Shown piece by piece: positions 14,192 to 21,460 of a stretch of DNA of 29,175 bases. Made by a program: the position numbers and the translations under genes. Position 1 is the stretch's first letter; the number at the start of each line of letters is the position of its first letter. The stretch lies in assembly GCA_023404715.1 (NCBI GenBank), contig JAEYAR010000073.1:1-29175 (forward strand), given 5' to 3'. The notes under the pieces are model-generated. The model was not told where the DNA came from. It did no database searches and was given only the letters and a program-made list of their open reading frames with translations. This DNA is from Bacillota bacterium (GTDB lineage Bacteria > Bacillota > Clostridia > Christensenellales > Aristaeellaceae).

Positions 14192-15178
14192 TCAGTCCTT
14201 TGGCGGGTTCGCCGTCAGCGGGTGAAAGCACAGCACCCTTCGTTCCCCGCCCAGCGCGGTGCTGTCCGGCCTGCGCTGTCTGCACTCCTCCGCAGCGTAG
14301 GGGCAGCGCGGGGCGAACTTGCAGCAGGTGAGGGAAAAGTCCTGCGTCTCCCCTTCCGACATGCGGATGTTCCGCTTCCACTTGTCGCCCACGTGCGGCA
14401 CGGAATTCATGAGCAGCTCCGTATACGGGTGCGCGGGGTACTCCATGATGTCCGAGGCCGTGCCGAACTCGATCAGGCTGCCGCGGTAGAGCGTGGCGAT
14501 GTAATCGCTGACGTAGTAAGCGGTGGACAGGTCGTGCGTGATGTAGATGAAGCTGATACCGTACTGATCGCGAATCTGCTTGAAGAGATTGACGATATTC
14601 ATCTTCATCGAGGCGTCGATCATGGCGACCGGCTCGTCCGCGATGATGATACGGGGCGATGTGATCAGCGCCCGTGCGATCGATACGCGCTGCAGCTCGC
14701 CGCCGGAAAACTGTGTGGAGTACTTGCCGCGCACGACCTCGTAGCTGAGGCCCACGGCCTTCAGCGCCTCGTCCGTCTTGCGCACGGCCTCTTCATAGCT
14801 CTTTGCCCCGCCGAACGAGCGCGCTGTATCGATCAGATACTTTTCGACCTGGCGTCGGGCCGAAAACGCCTCAAATGGATTTTGGAAGATCGGCTGCACC
14901 ATCGTGCGAAACGACGTATTGCTGATGGCGCGCTGGTCGTGGCAGTCCTTGCCGTCCAGAAGCACCCTGCCCCGCGTCGGCTGTAGCAGGCGCAGAATCA
15001 TTTTGGTCAGCGTGGTCTTGCCGCAGCCGGACTCGCCGACGATCGAGAGGATCGTTGGCCTATCCCCGGGGATTGAGAAGCTTACGTCGTCCACAGCCGT
15101 CATCTTCTTGCCGACGACAAAGCTGCCGATGCGAAATTCCTTCGTGACGTTTTGAAGCTCCAGCAGTTTTTCAGCCAT
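14192..15178 (-). CDS. Dpp/Opp-type ABC transporter ATP-binding protein (DppF/OppF-like)
   Basis: A 328-residue ATPase. Walker A at residues 48-56 (GESGCGKTT), signature FSGGELQRV, Walker B with the catalytic Glu (IIIADEPVAMIDASM), and a C-terminal oligopeptide-transporter tail with spaced cysteines (CCKFAPRCPYAAEECR). It pairs with the ATPase at 15171-16160, whose stop it overlaps by 8 bp; GGGAGG precedes the ATG. The VAMIDASM D-loop replaces the SALDVS seen in classical OppF proteins. In my recollection this variant occurs in oligosaccharide-importing members of the family. The next gene begins 4 bp after its stop. Confidence 0.92.
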   Translation of the reverse strand: MAEKLLELQNVTKEFRIGSFVVGKKMTAVDDVSFSIPGDRPTILSIVGESGCGKTTLTKMILRLLQPTRGRVLLDGKDCHDQRAISNTSFRTMVQPIFQNPFEAFSARRQVEKYLIDTARSFGGAKSYEEAVRKTDEALKAVGLSYEVVRGKYSTQFSGGELQRVSIARALITSPRIIIADEPVAMIDASMKMNIVNLFKQIRDQYGISFIYITHDLSTAYYVSDYIATLYRGSLIEFGTASDIMEYPAHPYTELLMNSVPHVGDKWKRNIRMSEGETQDFSLTCCKFAPRCPYAAEECRQRRPDSTALGGERRVLCFHPLTANPPKD

Positions 15179-16160
15179 GGATTTCGCCTCCCTTCGCTTC
15201 CGGGCTCAGCAGGTGGCACGCGGCGTAGCGACCCGGCCGGATCTCGCGCAGCCCCGGCATCGCCTCGCGGCATGCGGCCGTCTGGCGCGGGCAGCGGTCG
15301 GCAAACCGGCATCCGGGCGGCGGGTTGCGCAGGGAGGGCGGCGCGCCGGGGATGCCCTCCTTGGGCCGTTTGTCGCCCACGCGGGGCAGGGCGCCGATGA
15401 GCATCTGGGTATAGGGATGGATCGGGTCCTCAAAGATCGCTTCCGTAGGCCCGAGCTCCACCATGGAGCCCGAGTACATGATGCCCATGCGCTTGGTGAT
15501 CTGATAGTGCACGCCCATATCGTGGCTGACGATGACGAACGTGTTTTTCATCTTGTGCTGCAGCTCCATGAGCATCATCAAAATCGCGCGCTGCACCACC
15601 ACGTCCAGCGCCGTGGTCGGCTCATCCGCGAGGATGAGGCTGGGCTGCAGGAACGTCGCCATGGCGATGACGACGCGCTGGCGCATGCCGCCTGAGAGCT
15701 GGTGCGGATAGGCCTTGAGGATGTCGGGGCTGAGCGAGAGCTCCTCCATGTAGGCCGCAAGCCGCCCGTCCATCGTCTTTTTGTCCTCTTCCTTGCGGTG
15801 ACGGCGGATGATCTCGTAGAACTGCTCCTCTACGCGGTAGACGGGGTTGAGCACGCTCTGCGCCGCCTGCGGCACGTATGAGATCGCGTCCCACCAGGCC
15901 TTTTGAATCTGGCCGCTCTCGAATGTCCTTAGGCTCCCTTTGCCGTCCTTGGCCTCGAGCACAACCTTGCCCTTCGTCAGCTCCAGCGGGAAGGAGACGA
16001 GGTCGTACAGGATCTTGAGCAGCGTCGATTTGCCGCAGCCGGACTCGCCCGCGATGCCAAAGATCTCGTCGTCGTGGATTTGAAAGGATACGTCCTCCAC
16101 CGCGAGCACCGGGCCGGTGATGGTGCGATACTGGGCGGATACGTTTTCGATTTTCATCAT
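15171..16160 (-). CDS. Dpp/Opp-type ABC transporter ATP-binding protein (DppD/OppD-like)
   Basis: A 329-residue ATPase with Walker A at about residues 38-46 (GESGCGKST), Q-loop SYVPQAAQSVLNP, signature LSGGMRQRV, Walker B LILADEPTTALDVVV, and the family's C-terminal cysteine-containing extension (CRFADRCPRQTAACREA). An ATG at 16160 or the adjacent one at 16157 may be used; AGGGGG lies about 10 bases upstream. It starts 4 bp after the stop of the permease gene. Together with the 14192-15178 ATPase it should power the importer. Confidence 0.92.
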   Translation of the reverse strand: MMKIENVSAQYRTITGPVLAVEDVSFQIHDDEIFGIAGESGCGKSTLLKILYDLVSFPLELTKGKVVLEAKDGKGSLRTFESGQIQKAWWDAISYVPQAAQSVLNPVYRVEEQFYEIIRRHRKEEDKKTMDGRLAAYMEELSLSPDILKAYPHQLSGGMRQRVVIAMATFLQPSLILADEPTTALDVVVQRAILMMLMELQHKMKNTFVIVSHDMGVHYQITKRMGIMYSGSMVELGPTEAIFEDPIHPYTQMLIGALPRVGDKRPKEGIPGAPPSLRNPPPGCRFADRCPRQTAACREAMPGLREIRPGRYAACHLLSPEAKGGEIHG

Positions 16161-16164
16161 ACGC

Positions 16165-17022
16165 TCAGCGCCCCCTCTTCGTGGAGGTATACTCGTTATA
16201 CCCCGTGTAGGTTAAAAACAGGCCGATAAACAGCACGATGGTCGCGATGACCGGGGAGCCGATCCAGAACCACTGCTTCAAAAGGATCGCCTGATACTGC
16301 CGCGCCCAATAGATCATGTTGCCCAGCGTCGCCGTCGTCGTGGAGGACAGCCCAAGCACCGCGAGGCTCGCCTCCGAGCCGATGGCCACCAGGATCGTAT
16401 TGATGAAGTTCGCCATCGACCAGGAGAGCACGTGCGGCACGATTTCCACGCAGATGATCTTGAGCGTGCTCTCGCCCGAGAAGCGCGCGGTATTGATGAA
16501 TTCGCGCTCGCGGATCGTCAGGGCCATGCTGCGCGCCTGGCGCGCGGGCCAGGGCCAGTTGAAGATGATGAGAATCCCCGCGATCGCCATGATGGATGCC
16601 CGTCCCTTGAGGATGGAGCCCATCAGGATCAGGATCGGCAGCGAGGGCACGACGATGATCGAGTCGCAGATGAACATGAGGATACGGTCGAGCGCGCCGC
16701 CGACAAAGCCCGCCAGCAGCCCGACCAGCACGCCGATCACCGTCGCGCACAGCGCGACCGTCATGCCCAGGATGATCGAATTTTGAATGGATTCGACCAG
16801 CAGCCAGAAGATGTCCTGCCCCTGCTTGTTCGTGCCGAAGAAGTGCTCCAGGCTGGGTTTCAGGTTTTTCTTGAACACGCTGAGCGCCATGGGGTCCGTC
16901 TGGTTAAACAGCGGGAAGATAAAGCCCAGGATCAGGAAGAATAGCGTGATGACCAGGCCGATTTTAAACCGGAGGCTCATCGCACGCCAAACCTGTCCGA
17001 TGGTAGCGTTGCGTCTTTTCAT
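16165..17022 (-). CDS. Dpp/Opp-type ABC transporter permease (DppC/OppC-like)
   Basis: A 285-residue permease with an N-terminal membrane helix (about 20-40), the KNLKPSLEHFFGTNKQGQDIFW segment typical of DppC, several further helices, and an EAA loop near residues 180-200 (NTARFSGESTLKIICVE). The ATG at 17022 has GGAGGTG upstream and is 16 bp after the stop of the DppB-type gene. It ends in a short basic tail. Confidence 0.92.
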   Translation of the reverse strand: MKRRNATIGQVWRAMSLRFKIGLVITLFFLILGFIFPLFNQTDPMALSVFKKNLKPSLEHFFGTNKQGQDIFWLLVESIQNSIILGMTVALCATVIGVLVGLLAGFVGGALDRILMFICDSIIVVPSLPILILMGSILKGRASIMAIAGILIIFNWPWPARQARSMALTIREREFINTARFSGESTLKIICVEIVPHVLSWSMANFINTILVAIGSEASLAVLGLSSTTTATLGNMIYWARQYQAILLKQWFWIGSPVIATIVLFIGLFLTYTGYNEYTSTKRGR

Positions 17023-17038
17023 GGTATTCCCACCTCCG

Positions 17039-18037
17039 TCAGCTATAGCGAATGCGCGGGTCGAGGAACGGATAGATTAGGTCGATGATCAGCGTCGCGG
17101 TCGACACGGCGAAGATGGAGATGGTGATCAGGCCCAGCATCAGGTTGTAATCCGCGGACGTGATCGCGTTTTGCAGCAGCATGCCCACGCCCGGATAGCC
17201 GAAGAAGATCTCCGTCATCAATGAGCCGCTGAAAACGCCGCCCAGATGCAAGCCCAGCGCCGTCACCTGCGTGAGGATCGAATTGCGAAACACGTAGCGG
17301 TAACCGATCGTGCGCTCGGTCAGGCCCTTCATGCGCCCATAGCTCACGAAGTCCTCCTCCGCCACGTTCGAGGAGAGCGACTTCATGCTGATGATCCACC
17401 AGCCGCAGCCGAGCAGGATCAGCGACAGCGCGGGCAGAAAGGAGTTGTATACGACCTTGGACAGCCATGCCCAGGAAAATTCGAACGTAGCCGGCAAGGT
17501 TGCCATCAAGGGGAACCACTTGTTGATGTAGCAAAATAGGATGATGAAGACCAGCGCCATGATAAAGTAGGGCGTCGGATAAATGCATATGCTGACCGTC
17601 TCCAGCGCTTTGGAGTACCATTTGTCCTTTTTAAAGCCCGCCAGCAGGCCGATCGCGTTGCCCGCGATCCAGGAAAACAGCGTGGTAAACAGCAGCAGGC
17701 TGACCGTATAAGGCAAAGAGGCCGAAATGAGATCCATGACCTTCGTGGGATACATGGACAGGGACGGGCCGAAATCGAACGTCAGCATGCGGCTGATCGC
17801 AGTCGTATACTGCTCGAGCAGCGTTCCGTCCAGGCCGAACTGTTTTTGCAGCGTCGCGCGCGTCGCCTCGATCTCTTCGGGCGTCACGCGGGTGCCCATC
17901 GTCGTCATCTTCGCGATCATCGACTCGATGGGATCGGAGGGCATCATGCGCTGTATGACAAACACGATGGATACGCCGACCCAGATCGTCAAGATCCAGA
18001 TCAAAACGCGCGTGAGAATGAATTTAGCCAGTTTCAC
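17039..18037 (-). CDS. Dpp/Opp-type ABC transporter permease (DppB/OppB-like)
   Basis: A 332-residue permease, first membrane helix at about residues 9-30, with the EAA-type loop near residue 230 (VSYGRMKGLTERTIGYRYVFRNS) and EIFFGYPGVGMLL afterwards, as in DppB proteins. The start codon is GTG at 18037, with GAGGAGG about 9 bases upstream; no better in-frame start exists. It lies 136 bp after the binding-protein gene, with a strong stem-loop between them. Confidence 0.9.
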   Translation of the reverse strand: MKLAKFILTRVLIWILTIWVGVSIVFVIQRMMPSDPIESMIAKMTTMGTRVTPEEIEATRATLQKQFGLDGTLLEQYTTAISRMLTFDFGPSLSMYPTKVMDLISASLPYTVSLLLFTTLFSWIAGNAIGLLAGFKKDKWYSKALETVSICIYPTPYFIMALVFIILFCYINKWFPLMATLPATFEFSWAWLSKVVYNSFLPALSLILLGCGWWIISMKSLSSNVAEEDFVSYGRMKGLTERTIGYRYVFRNSILTQVTALGLHLGGVFSGSLMTEIFFGYPGVGMLLQNAITSADYNLMLGLITISIFAVSTATLIIDLIYPFLDPRIRYS

Positions 18038-18106
18038 CCAAAGGCACCTCCTCGATCGTAAACCGGGTTCTCCTGCCGTGCCGCCTGCGATGCCATGGGA
18101 GAGCGC

Positions 18107-18136
18107 GCGGGGATGTGAGCGCTCTCACATCCCCGC
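18107..18136 (-). repeat. 13-bp perfect stem-loop between the binding-protein and permease genes
   Basis: GCGGGGATGTGAG (18107-18119), a 4-base loop, and its exact complement (18124-18136). It starts about 40 bases past the stop of the binding-protein gene and has no T-tract. Such hairpins after binding-protein genes often protect the upstream mRNA, so that the binding protein is made in excess of the permeases. Confidence 0.6.
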
Positions 18137-18173
18137 CGGACTATCTTCTCACCATGTGATCAAAGAACAGGTC

Positions 18174-20063
18174 TTATTTCGCGGCAGCGGGGGTGATTTC
18201 CGGCATCTGGAACTTAAAGCAGGACCACCACCACCACGGACCGTCATAGGCGTTGTCGGCAGAGACGTAATTCGTCCAGTAGTAGTTGTTGACCGGCACC
18301 AGCTTGGTCGTGCCGAACATCGGCAGCCAGCCGGCTTCTTCCACAAACGCCTTCATCAGGTTGAGCGCGACCTCTTCGATCTTCGGGTCGTCGGAAGGCA
18401 GCTTGGACATCTCGTCCAGGATGTCGGAGATCTTGTCGCTGCTCAGGTGCGCGGGGCCGCCGGCGCTGGTCTGGCCGATGGGGGAGACCAGTTTTTTATG
18501 CCAGCCCGCGAGGTTGCCGTAGAAGTCGAGCTGAACGCCGCAGGACGGCCAATAAGCGCCGGCGGTAAACTGACCCATGTTGCCCAGCGTGTTGAATACA
18601 GAGGAATCGGCGGCCTGTACCGTCACGTCGAAGCCAAACGCGCGCCACTGGTCGGCGCAGGCATAGGCCAGGCGGTTAGACTGCATCTCAAAGTCGGCGG
18701 GGGCGACGATTTCAAAGCTGATGACTTCTCCGTTATACGTCCACAGGCCCTGATCGTTCTTGGATAGCCCGGACTTTTCGAGCAGCTCGGTCGCCTTATC
18801 CGGATCGTGCTTCCACCAGCCGATGCCGAACAGCTCGACAAGCTCCTCTTCCGTCTCCGGCAGGCCCTCGATGCCCTCTTCCTTGAGGATTTCGGCCATC
18901 TTCAAGGCGTAGTCCTTGTCAAACGGCTGATAGCCGTCCTCCCAGGTGTAGCCGATGAGCCAGTCGCGCAGCTTCATGTGCACCGCGTTCATCATGAACG
19001 TCGTCGGCGGCATATTCACCGGCGATACGCGCATCTGGCCGTTAAAGGTATCCATCGAGACCTGATTGATGTCCAGCGCGAGCGCCATCGCCCAGCGCAC
19101 GTCCACCTTGTCGAACGGCTCCACCATGCAGTTGAACACGATGCCGCGCTGGCACGGATCGTCAAAGCAGCCGTAGGGATAGCTGTCCAGCCAGGTCTGC
19201 ACGTATTCGTTGCCCGCCTGCAGCACGTCCCAGGATTCGGGGGTGATGTCGCACAGGATATCGATCTCGTTGTTCAGCATCGCCATCACGCGCTTTTCCT
19301 CGGTGCCGAAGCTCTGGAAGAGCACGTACTGCGGTTTCGGCTCGCCCTTGATGGCGCCCACGTCGGAGTACTGCCAATCCTCGCGCTTCTCATAGAGGAA
19401 CCAGTAGCCCTGCGGATCGCGGTCGATCAGAACATACGGGCCGATGGAGACCGGATCGGTATAGGGGTCGGTCAGGATGTCGATCTTGGAGAAGATATGC
19501 TCCGGAATCGGGCGGATCGAGTTGCCCCAAACCGTGACGCCCATGGTCTGCGAAAGCTTCGGATAGCTTTCCAAGGTGTCGATCTGGATTTCATAGTCGT
19601 TTACGAGGCGAACTTCCTTGATGTAGGTAGAAAGGTTCGCGCCGTCCGGCAGCTGATCCTTGTGTTCCATCAGCGTGTTGATCGTAAATACCACGTCGTT
19701 TGCGTCAAACGTCTCGCCGTCGCTCCATTTGAGGCCTTCACGGATCTTGACGCTGAAGGATGTGTAGTCGTCGTTCAGGGGCTCCGGGAAGCTCGCGGCC
19801 AGGTCACAGAACTGTTCGCCCGTGATGGTATTGATGTCCCAGAGGTTGGAGTACACCAGTTGGTGCAATCCGGAGGAGAAGTTCGTGCCCGTCATGTACG
19901 GGTTGCACTGGTAGGGGTTGCCGATCTTGCCGTCCAGCGGATCGACGACCAACGTCTGAGAGCGCGGCGTACCCGCGATCGTCGTTTCCTCGGCGAGCGC
20001 CATCGCCGGCGCCATCGTCGCCAGCAGGACCACAGCCAGGAAAAGGGTCAACCATTTTTTCAT
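18174..20063 (-). CDS. family 5 solute-binding protein of the Dpp/Opp-type importer
   Basis: A 629-residue family 5 (SBP_bac_5) binding protein, rather longer than the usual 500-550 residues. The signal peptide ends near MALAEE; no lipobox cysteine is present. The family pattern is visible: a YSNLWDINT segment near residue 70, IREGLKWSDGETFDANDVVF near residue 109, and a central domain. The C-terminal part contains NYYWTNYVSADNAYDGPWWWW; in my recollection such a YWTN...W-rich end is typical of oligosaccharide-binding members (for example in Thermotoga cellobiose systems) rather than peptide binders. The ATG at 20063 has AAGGAGTGG upstream. It heads the operon and is divergent from an AraC regulator, which supports a carbohydrate substrate. 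Confidence 0.88.
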   Translation of the reverse strand: MKKWLTLFLAVVLLATMAPAMALAEETTIAGTPRSQTLVVDPLDGKIGNPYQCNPYMTGTNFSSGLHQLVYSNLWDINTITGEQFCDLAASFPEPLNDDYTSFSVKIREGLKWSDGETFDANDVVFTINTLMEHKDQLPDGANLSTYIKEVRLVNDYEIQIDTLESYPKLSQTMGVTVWGNSIRPIPEHIFSKIDILTDPYTDPVSIGPYVLIDRDPQGYWFLYEKREDWQYSDVGAIKGEPKPQYVLFQSFGTEEKRVMAMLNNEIDILCDITPESWDVLQAGNEYVQTWLDSYPYGCFDDPCQRGIVFNCMVEPFDKVDVRWAMALALDINQVSMDTFNGQMRVSPVNMPPTTFMMNAVHMKLRDWLIGYTWEDGYQPFDKDYALKMAEILKEEGIEGLPETEEELVELFGIGWWKHDPDKATELLEKSGLSKNDQGLWTYNGEVISFEIVAPADFEMQSNRLAYACADQWRAFGFDVTVQAADSSVFNTLGNMGQFTAGAYWPSCGVQLDFYGNLAGWHKKLVSPIGQTSAGGPAHLSSDKISDILDEMSKLPSDDPKIEEVALNLMKAFVEEAGWLPMFGTTKLVPVNNYYWTNYVSADNAYDGPWWWWSCFKFQMPEITPAAAK

Positions 20064-20090
20064 TCAGGTTCCACTCCTTTGTTTATTTTA

Positions 20091-20109
20091 CGCCGGACAC
20101 TGTCTGGCG
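20091..20109. promoter_or_regulatory. 19-bp near-perfect palindrome before the binding-protein start
   Basis: CGCCGGACA, one central base, then TGTCTGGCG: 9-bp arms with one mismatch (a G-T pair). It is 28 bp upstream of the start codon at 20063. A one-base centre suits a DNA operator; RNA would need a slightly larger loop. Confidence 0.4.
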
Positions 20110-20161
20110 CAATTTCTAGACCAAAATTGACAGTGCATATAGGCGTTATATGGGGACCAAA

Positions 20162-20282
20162 AAAGGCGAATGACAGCCAAACAGTGCGCATGTTGAACCG
20201 ACACAAAATGTCTACCTTTGTAGCCGCAAGTCTTTCGCGGCCCCTTCGGTTCAACGCGCAGCGTTCGCTGCCTTTCGCCTTT
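20162..20282 (-). ncRNA. structured RNA in the Dpp-type operon leader, family not recognised
   Basis: A promoter at 20318-20346 drives a leader of about 250 nt. Its middle folds into a closed multi-branch structure. P1 is 20162-20170 with 20274-20282 (9 bp, AAAGGCGAA and TTCGCCTTT). A GCAGC...GCTGC hairpin lies at 20258-20271. P3 is 20192-20201 with 20246-20255 (10 bp, GTTGAACCGA and TCGGTTCAAC). Inside P3 is GCCGC/GCGGC (20223-20227 with 20237-20241) and a weaker ACAAA/TTTGT helix (20203-20207 with 20217-20221). On the minus strand P1 runs into six T residues (20164-20159), so the fold may end transcription. I match it to no riboswitch or sRNA class; it may be an attenuator, a small RNA, or a repeated intergenic element. 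The opposite strand can fold too. Confidence 0.4.
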
Positions 20283-20317
20283 ATTCGATATGGAATTCAT
20301 TTTTATCTTACAAAAAT

Positions 20318-20346
20318 ATTATAATTAATTCAGCCTTTTTATTCAA
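20318..20346 (-). promoter_or_regulatory. promoter of the Dpp-type transporter-redox operon
   Basis: On the minus strand TTGAAT (20346-20341), exactly 17 bases, then a perfect TATAAT (20323-20318). It implies a start near 20311 and a leader of about 250 nt before the ATG at 20063. The gap 20064-20477 holds this promoter, the structured RNA, the palindrome and the AraC promoter, but no supported coding region. Confidence 0.7.
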
Positions 20347-20412
20347 GATTTTATTTTGTCGCTTTTTTTATCTGATTTGCTGTCTTGGGGAAGCATCCCC
20401 CCGCCGCCGTAT

Positions 20413-20441
20413 TTGACAAGCATAAAAAAGTATGGTTAAAT
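20413..20441 (+). promoter_or_regulatory. promoter of the AraC regulator gene
   Basis: A perfect TTGACA (20413-20418), 17 bases, then TTAAAT (20436-20441) preceded by TGG, an extended -10 arrangement. Transcription should begin near 20448, about 30 bp before the start codon. Confidence 0.65.
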
Positions 20442-20477
20442 GAGAAAAAACCGCTTGATCCGATGAGGAGGTGTGTC

Positions 20478-21365
20478 ATGCCAAACATCCACCTGATCGA
20501 CTTTCCGGGTCCCGCGCTGGAGATCATCCGTAACCCCGTCCTGCGCTGCGTAGGCCGTTGCAGCAACATCCCGGCCTATTCCATCGACCGCCATTCACAC
20601 CCGACGGTGGAGCTCATCTACATCGTCAGCGGGCATGGCACGGTCGAGATCGACGGCGTGCGCCATCCGCTCGACCCGGGTACCATCGCGCTCTATAACC
20701 CCGGCGTGCCGCATGCGGAGCGCTTCGGCCATGAGGAGCCCGCGCCGCTTTTCTACCATCTCAAGTTCGACGAGCTATCCATTTCCGGCTTGCCCGTCAA
20801 TTGCCTGTTGCCCGCCGGTCTCTCGCCGACATTTGAAACCAAAGAAAATGGCGCCTCCTTTAACAAGCTGCTCTCCACGATGTTTCAAGAGGCGGCCCAG
20901 CAGAGCCTCGGCTACCGGCAGATTCTCGACAGCCTGCTGCAAAGCGTCCTGTTGCTCACGCTACGCATTCTGGATGCGCACTTGCCGCTGCGCAAGAAGG
21001 ACGCGGGCTCGCTCGTCTATCAGATCCAGCAGCACTTTGCGGCCCATTACGGCGAAAAGATCTCCATGCAGGAGGTCGCCGATACGTTCCATATCAACGG
21101 CTGCTATCTCTCCCATCTGTTTAAGGAAAGCATCGGCCTCTCCCCCTCCGCGTATCTGACGGCGTTTCGCATGAGCGAGGCCTGCCGCCTGCTCTCGCAG
21201 ACGGATCTACCCATCCATCAGATCGCCAGCGACGTCGGCTATGCGAACCAATCGAATTTTCAGATTCAGTTTAAAAAAAGCAAGGGCATGTCGCCGCTGC
21301 AATACCGCGCCTATTACGACAAAAATCCTTTAAAACACGTGGACGACGGATATGGGGACGCATGA
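20478..21365 (+). CDS. AraC-family transcriptional regulator with cupin sensor domain
   Basis: A 295-residue regulator. The N-terminal half has an AraC-type cupin, with DRHSHPTVELIYIVSGHGTVEIDG at about residues 33-60 and a YNPGVPHAE segment near residue 75. The C-terminal HTH_18 domain covers about residues 200-288: HFAAHYGEKISMQEVADTFHI with SYLSHLF-like contacts, and IHQIASDVGYANQSNFQIQFKKSKGMSPLQYR in the second helix-turn-helix. ATG at 20478 has AGGAGG 6 bp upstream; the frame is open further up (from 20385), but only through the promoter. It is divergent from the Dpp-type operon and is the obvious candidate to control it in response to a sugar. Confidence 0.9.
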   Translation: MPNIHLIDFPGPALEIIRNPVLRCVGRCSNIPAYSIDRHSHPTVELIYIVSGHGTVEIDGVRHPLDPGTIALYNPGVPHAERFGHEEPAPLFYHLKFDELSISGLPVNCLLPAGLSPTFETKENGASFNKLLSTMFQEAAQQSLGYRQILDSLLQSVLLLTLRILDAHLPLRKKDAGSLVYQIQQHFAAHYGEKISMQEVADTFHINGCYLSHLFKESIGLSPSAYLTAFRMSEACRLLSQTDLPIHQIASDVGYANQSNFQIQFKKSKGMSPLQYRAYYDKNPLKHVDDGYGDA

Positions 21366-21392
21366 GCGCCGCACGGCTTGGCCGTGCGGCGC
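21366..21392. terminator. 12-bp perfect hairpin after the AraC gene
   Basis: GCGCCGCACGGC, loop TTG, then GCCGTGCGGCGC, starting 1 base after the AraC stop codon. Very stable but without a T-tract on either strand, so its role as a terminator is uncertain; it lies between convergent genes. Confidence 0.45.
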
Positions 21393-21397
21393 CTCTG

Positions 21398-21418
21398 GCC
21401 GTCGGCATAGCCGACGGC
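21398..21418. terminator. 9-bp perfect hairpin next to the previous one
   Basis: GCCGTCGGC, loop ATA, then GCCGACGGC, only 5 bp after the first hairpin and 42 bp before the end of the convergent hydrolase gene. It may act with the first as a two-sided transcription barrier. Confidence 0.4.
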
Positions 21419-21460
21419 AAAACCGGTCAAATCTTTAGGAATGCCAAAATACCTGCCTTT

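Noticed and set aside
14171..14986. Plus-strand open frame opposite the DppF-type gene
   Set aside because: It lies antisense to a clear ATPase with intact motifs, and its own sequence has no recognisable family.
18807..20324. A long open frame on the plus strand (505 codons) opposite the binding-protein gene
   Set aside because: It is the mirror of a recognised family 5 gene in a GC-rich region. It has no ribosome binding site or known domain, and it runs into the structured leader.
20385..20477. Upstream extension of the AraC gene
   Set aside because: It covers the TTGACA promoter; AGGAGG directs the start at 20478.
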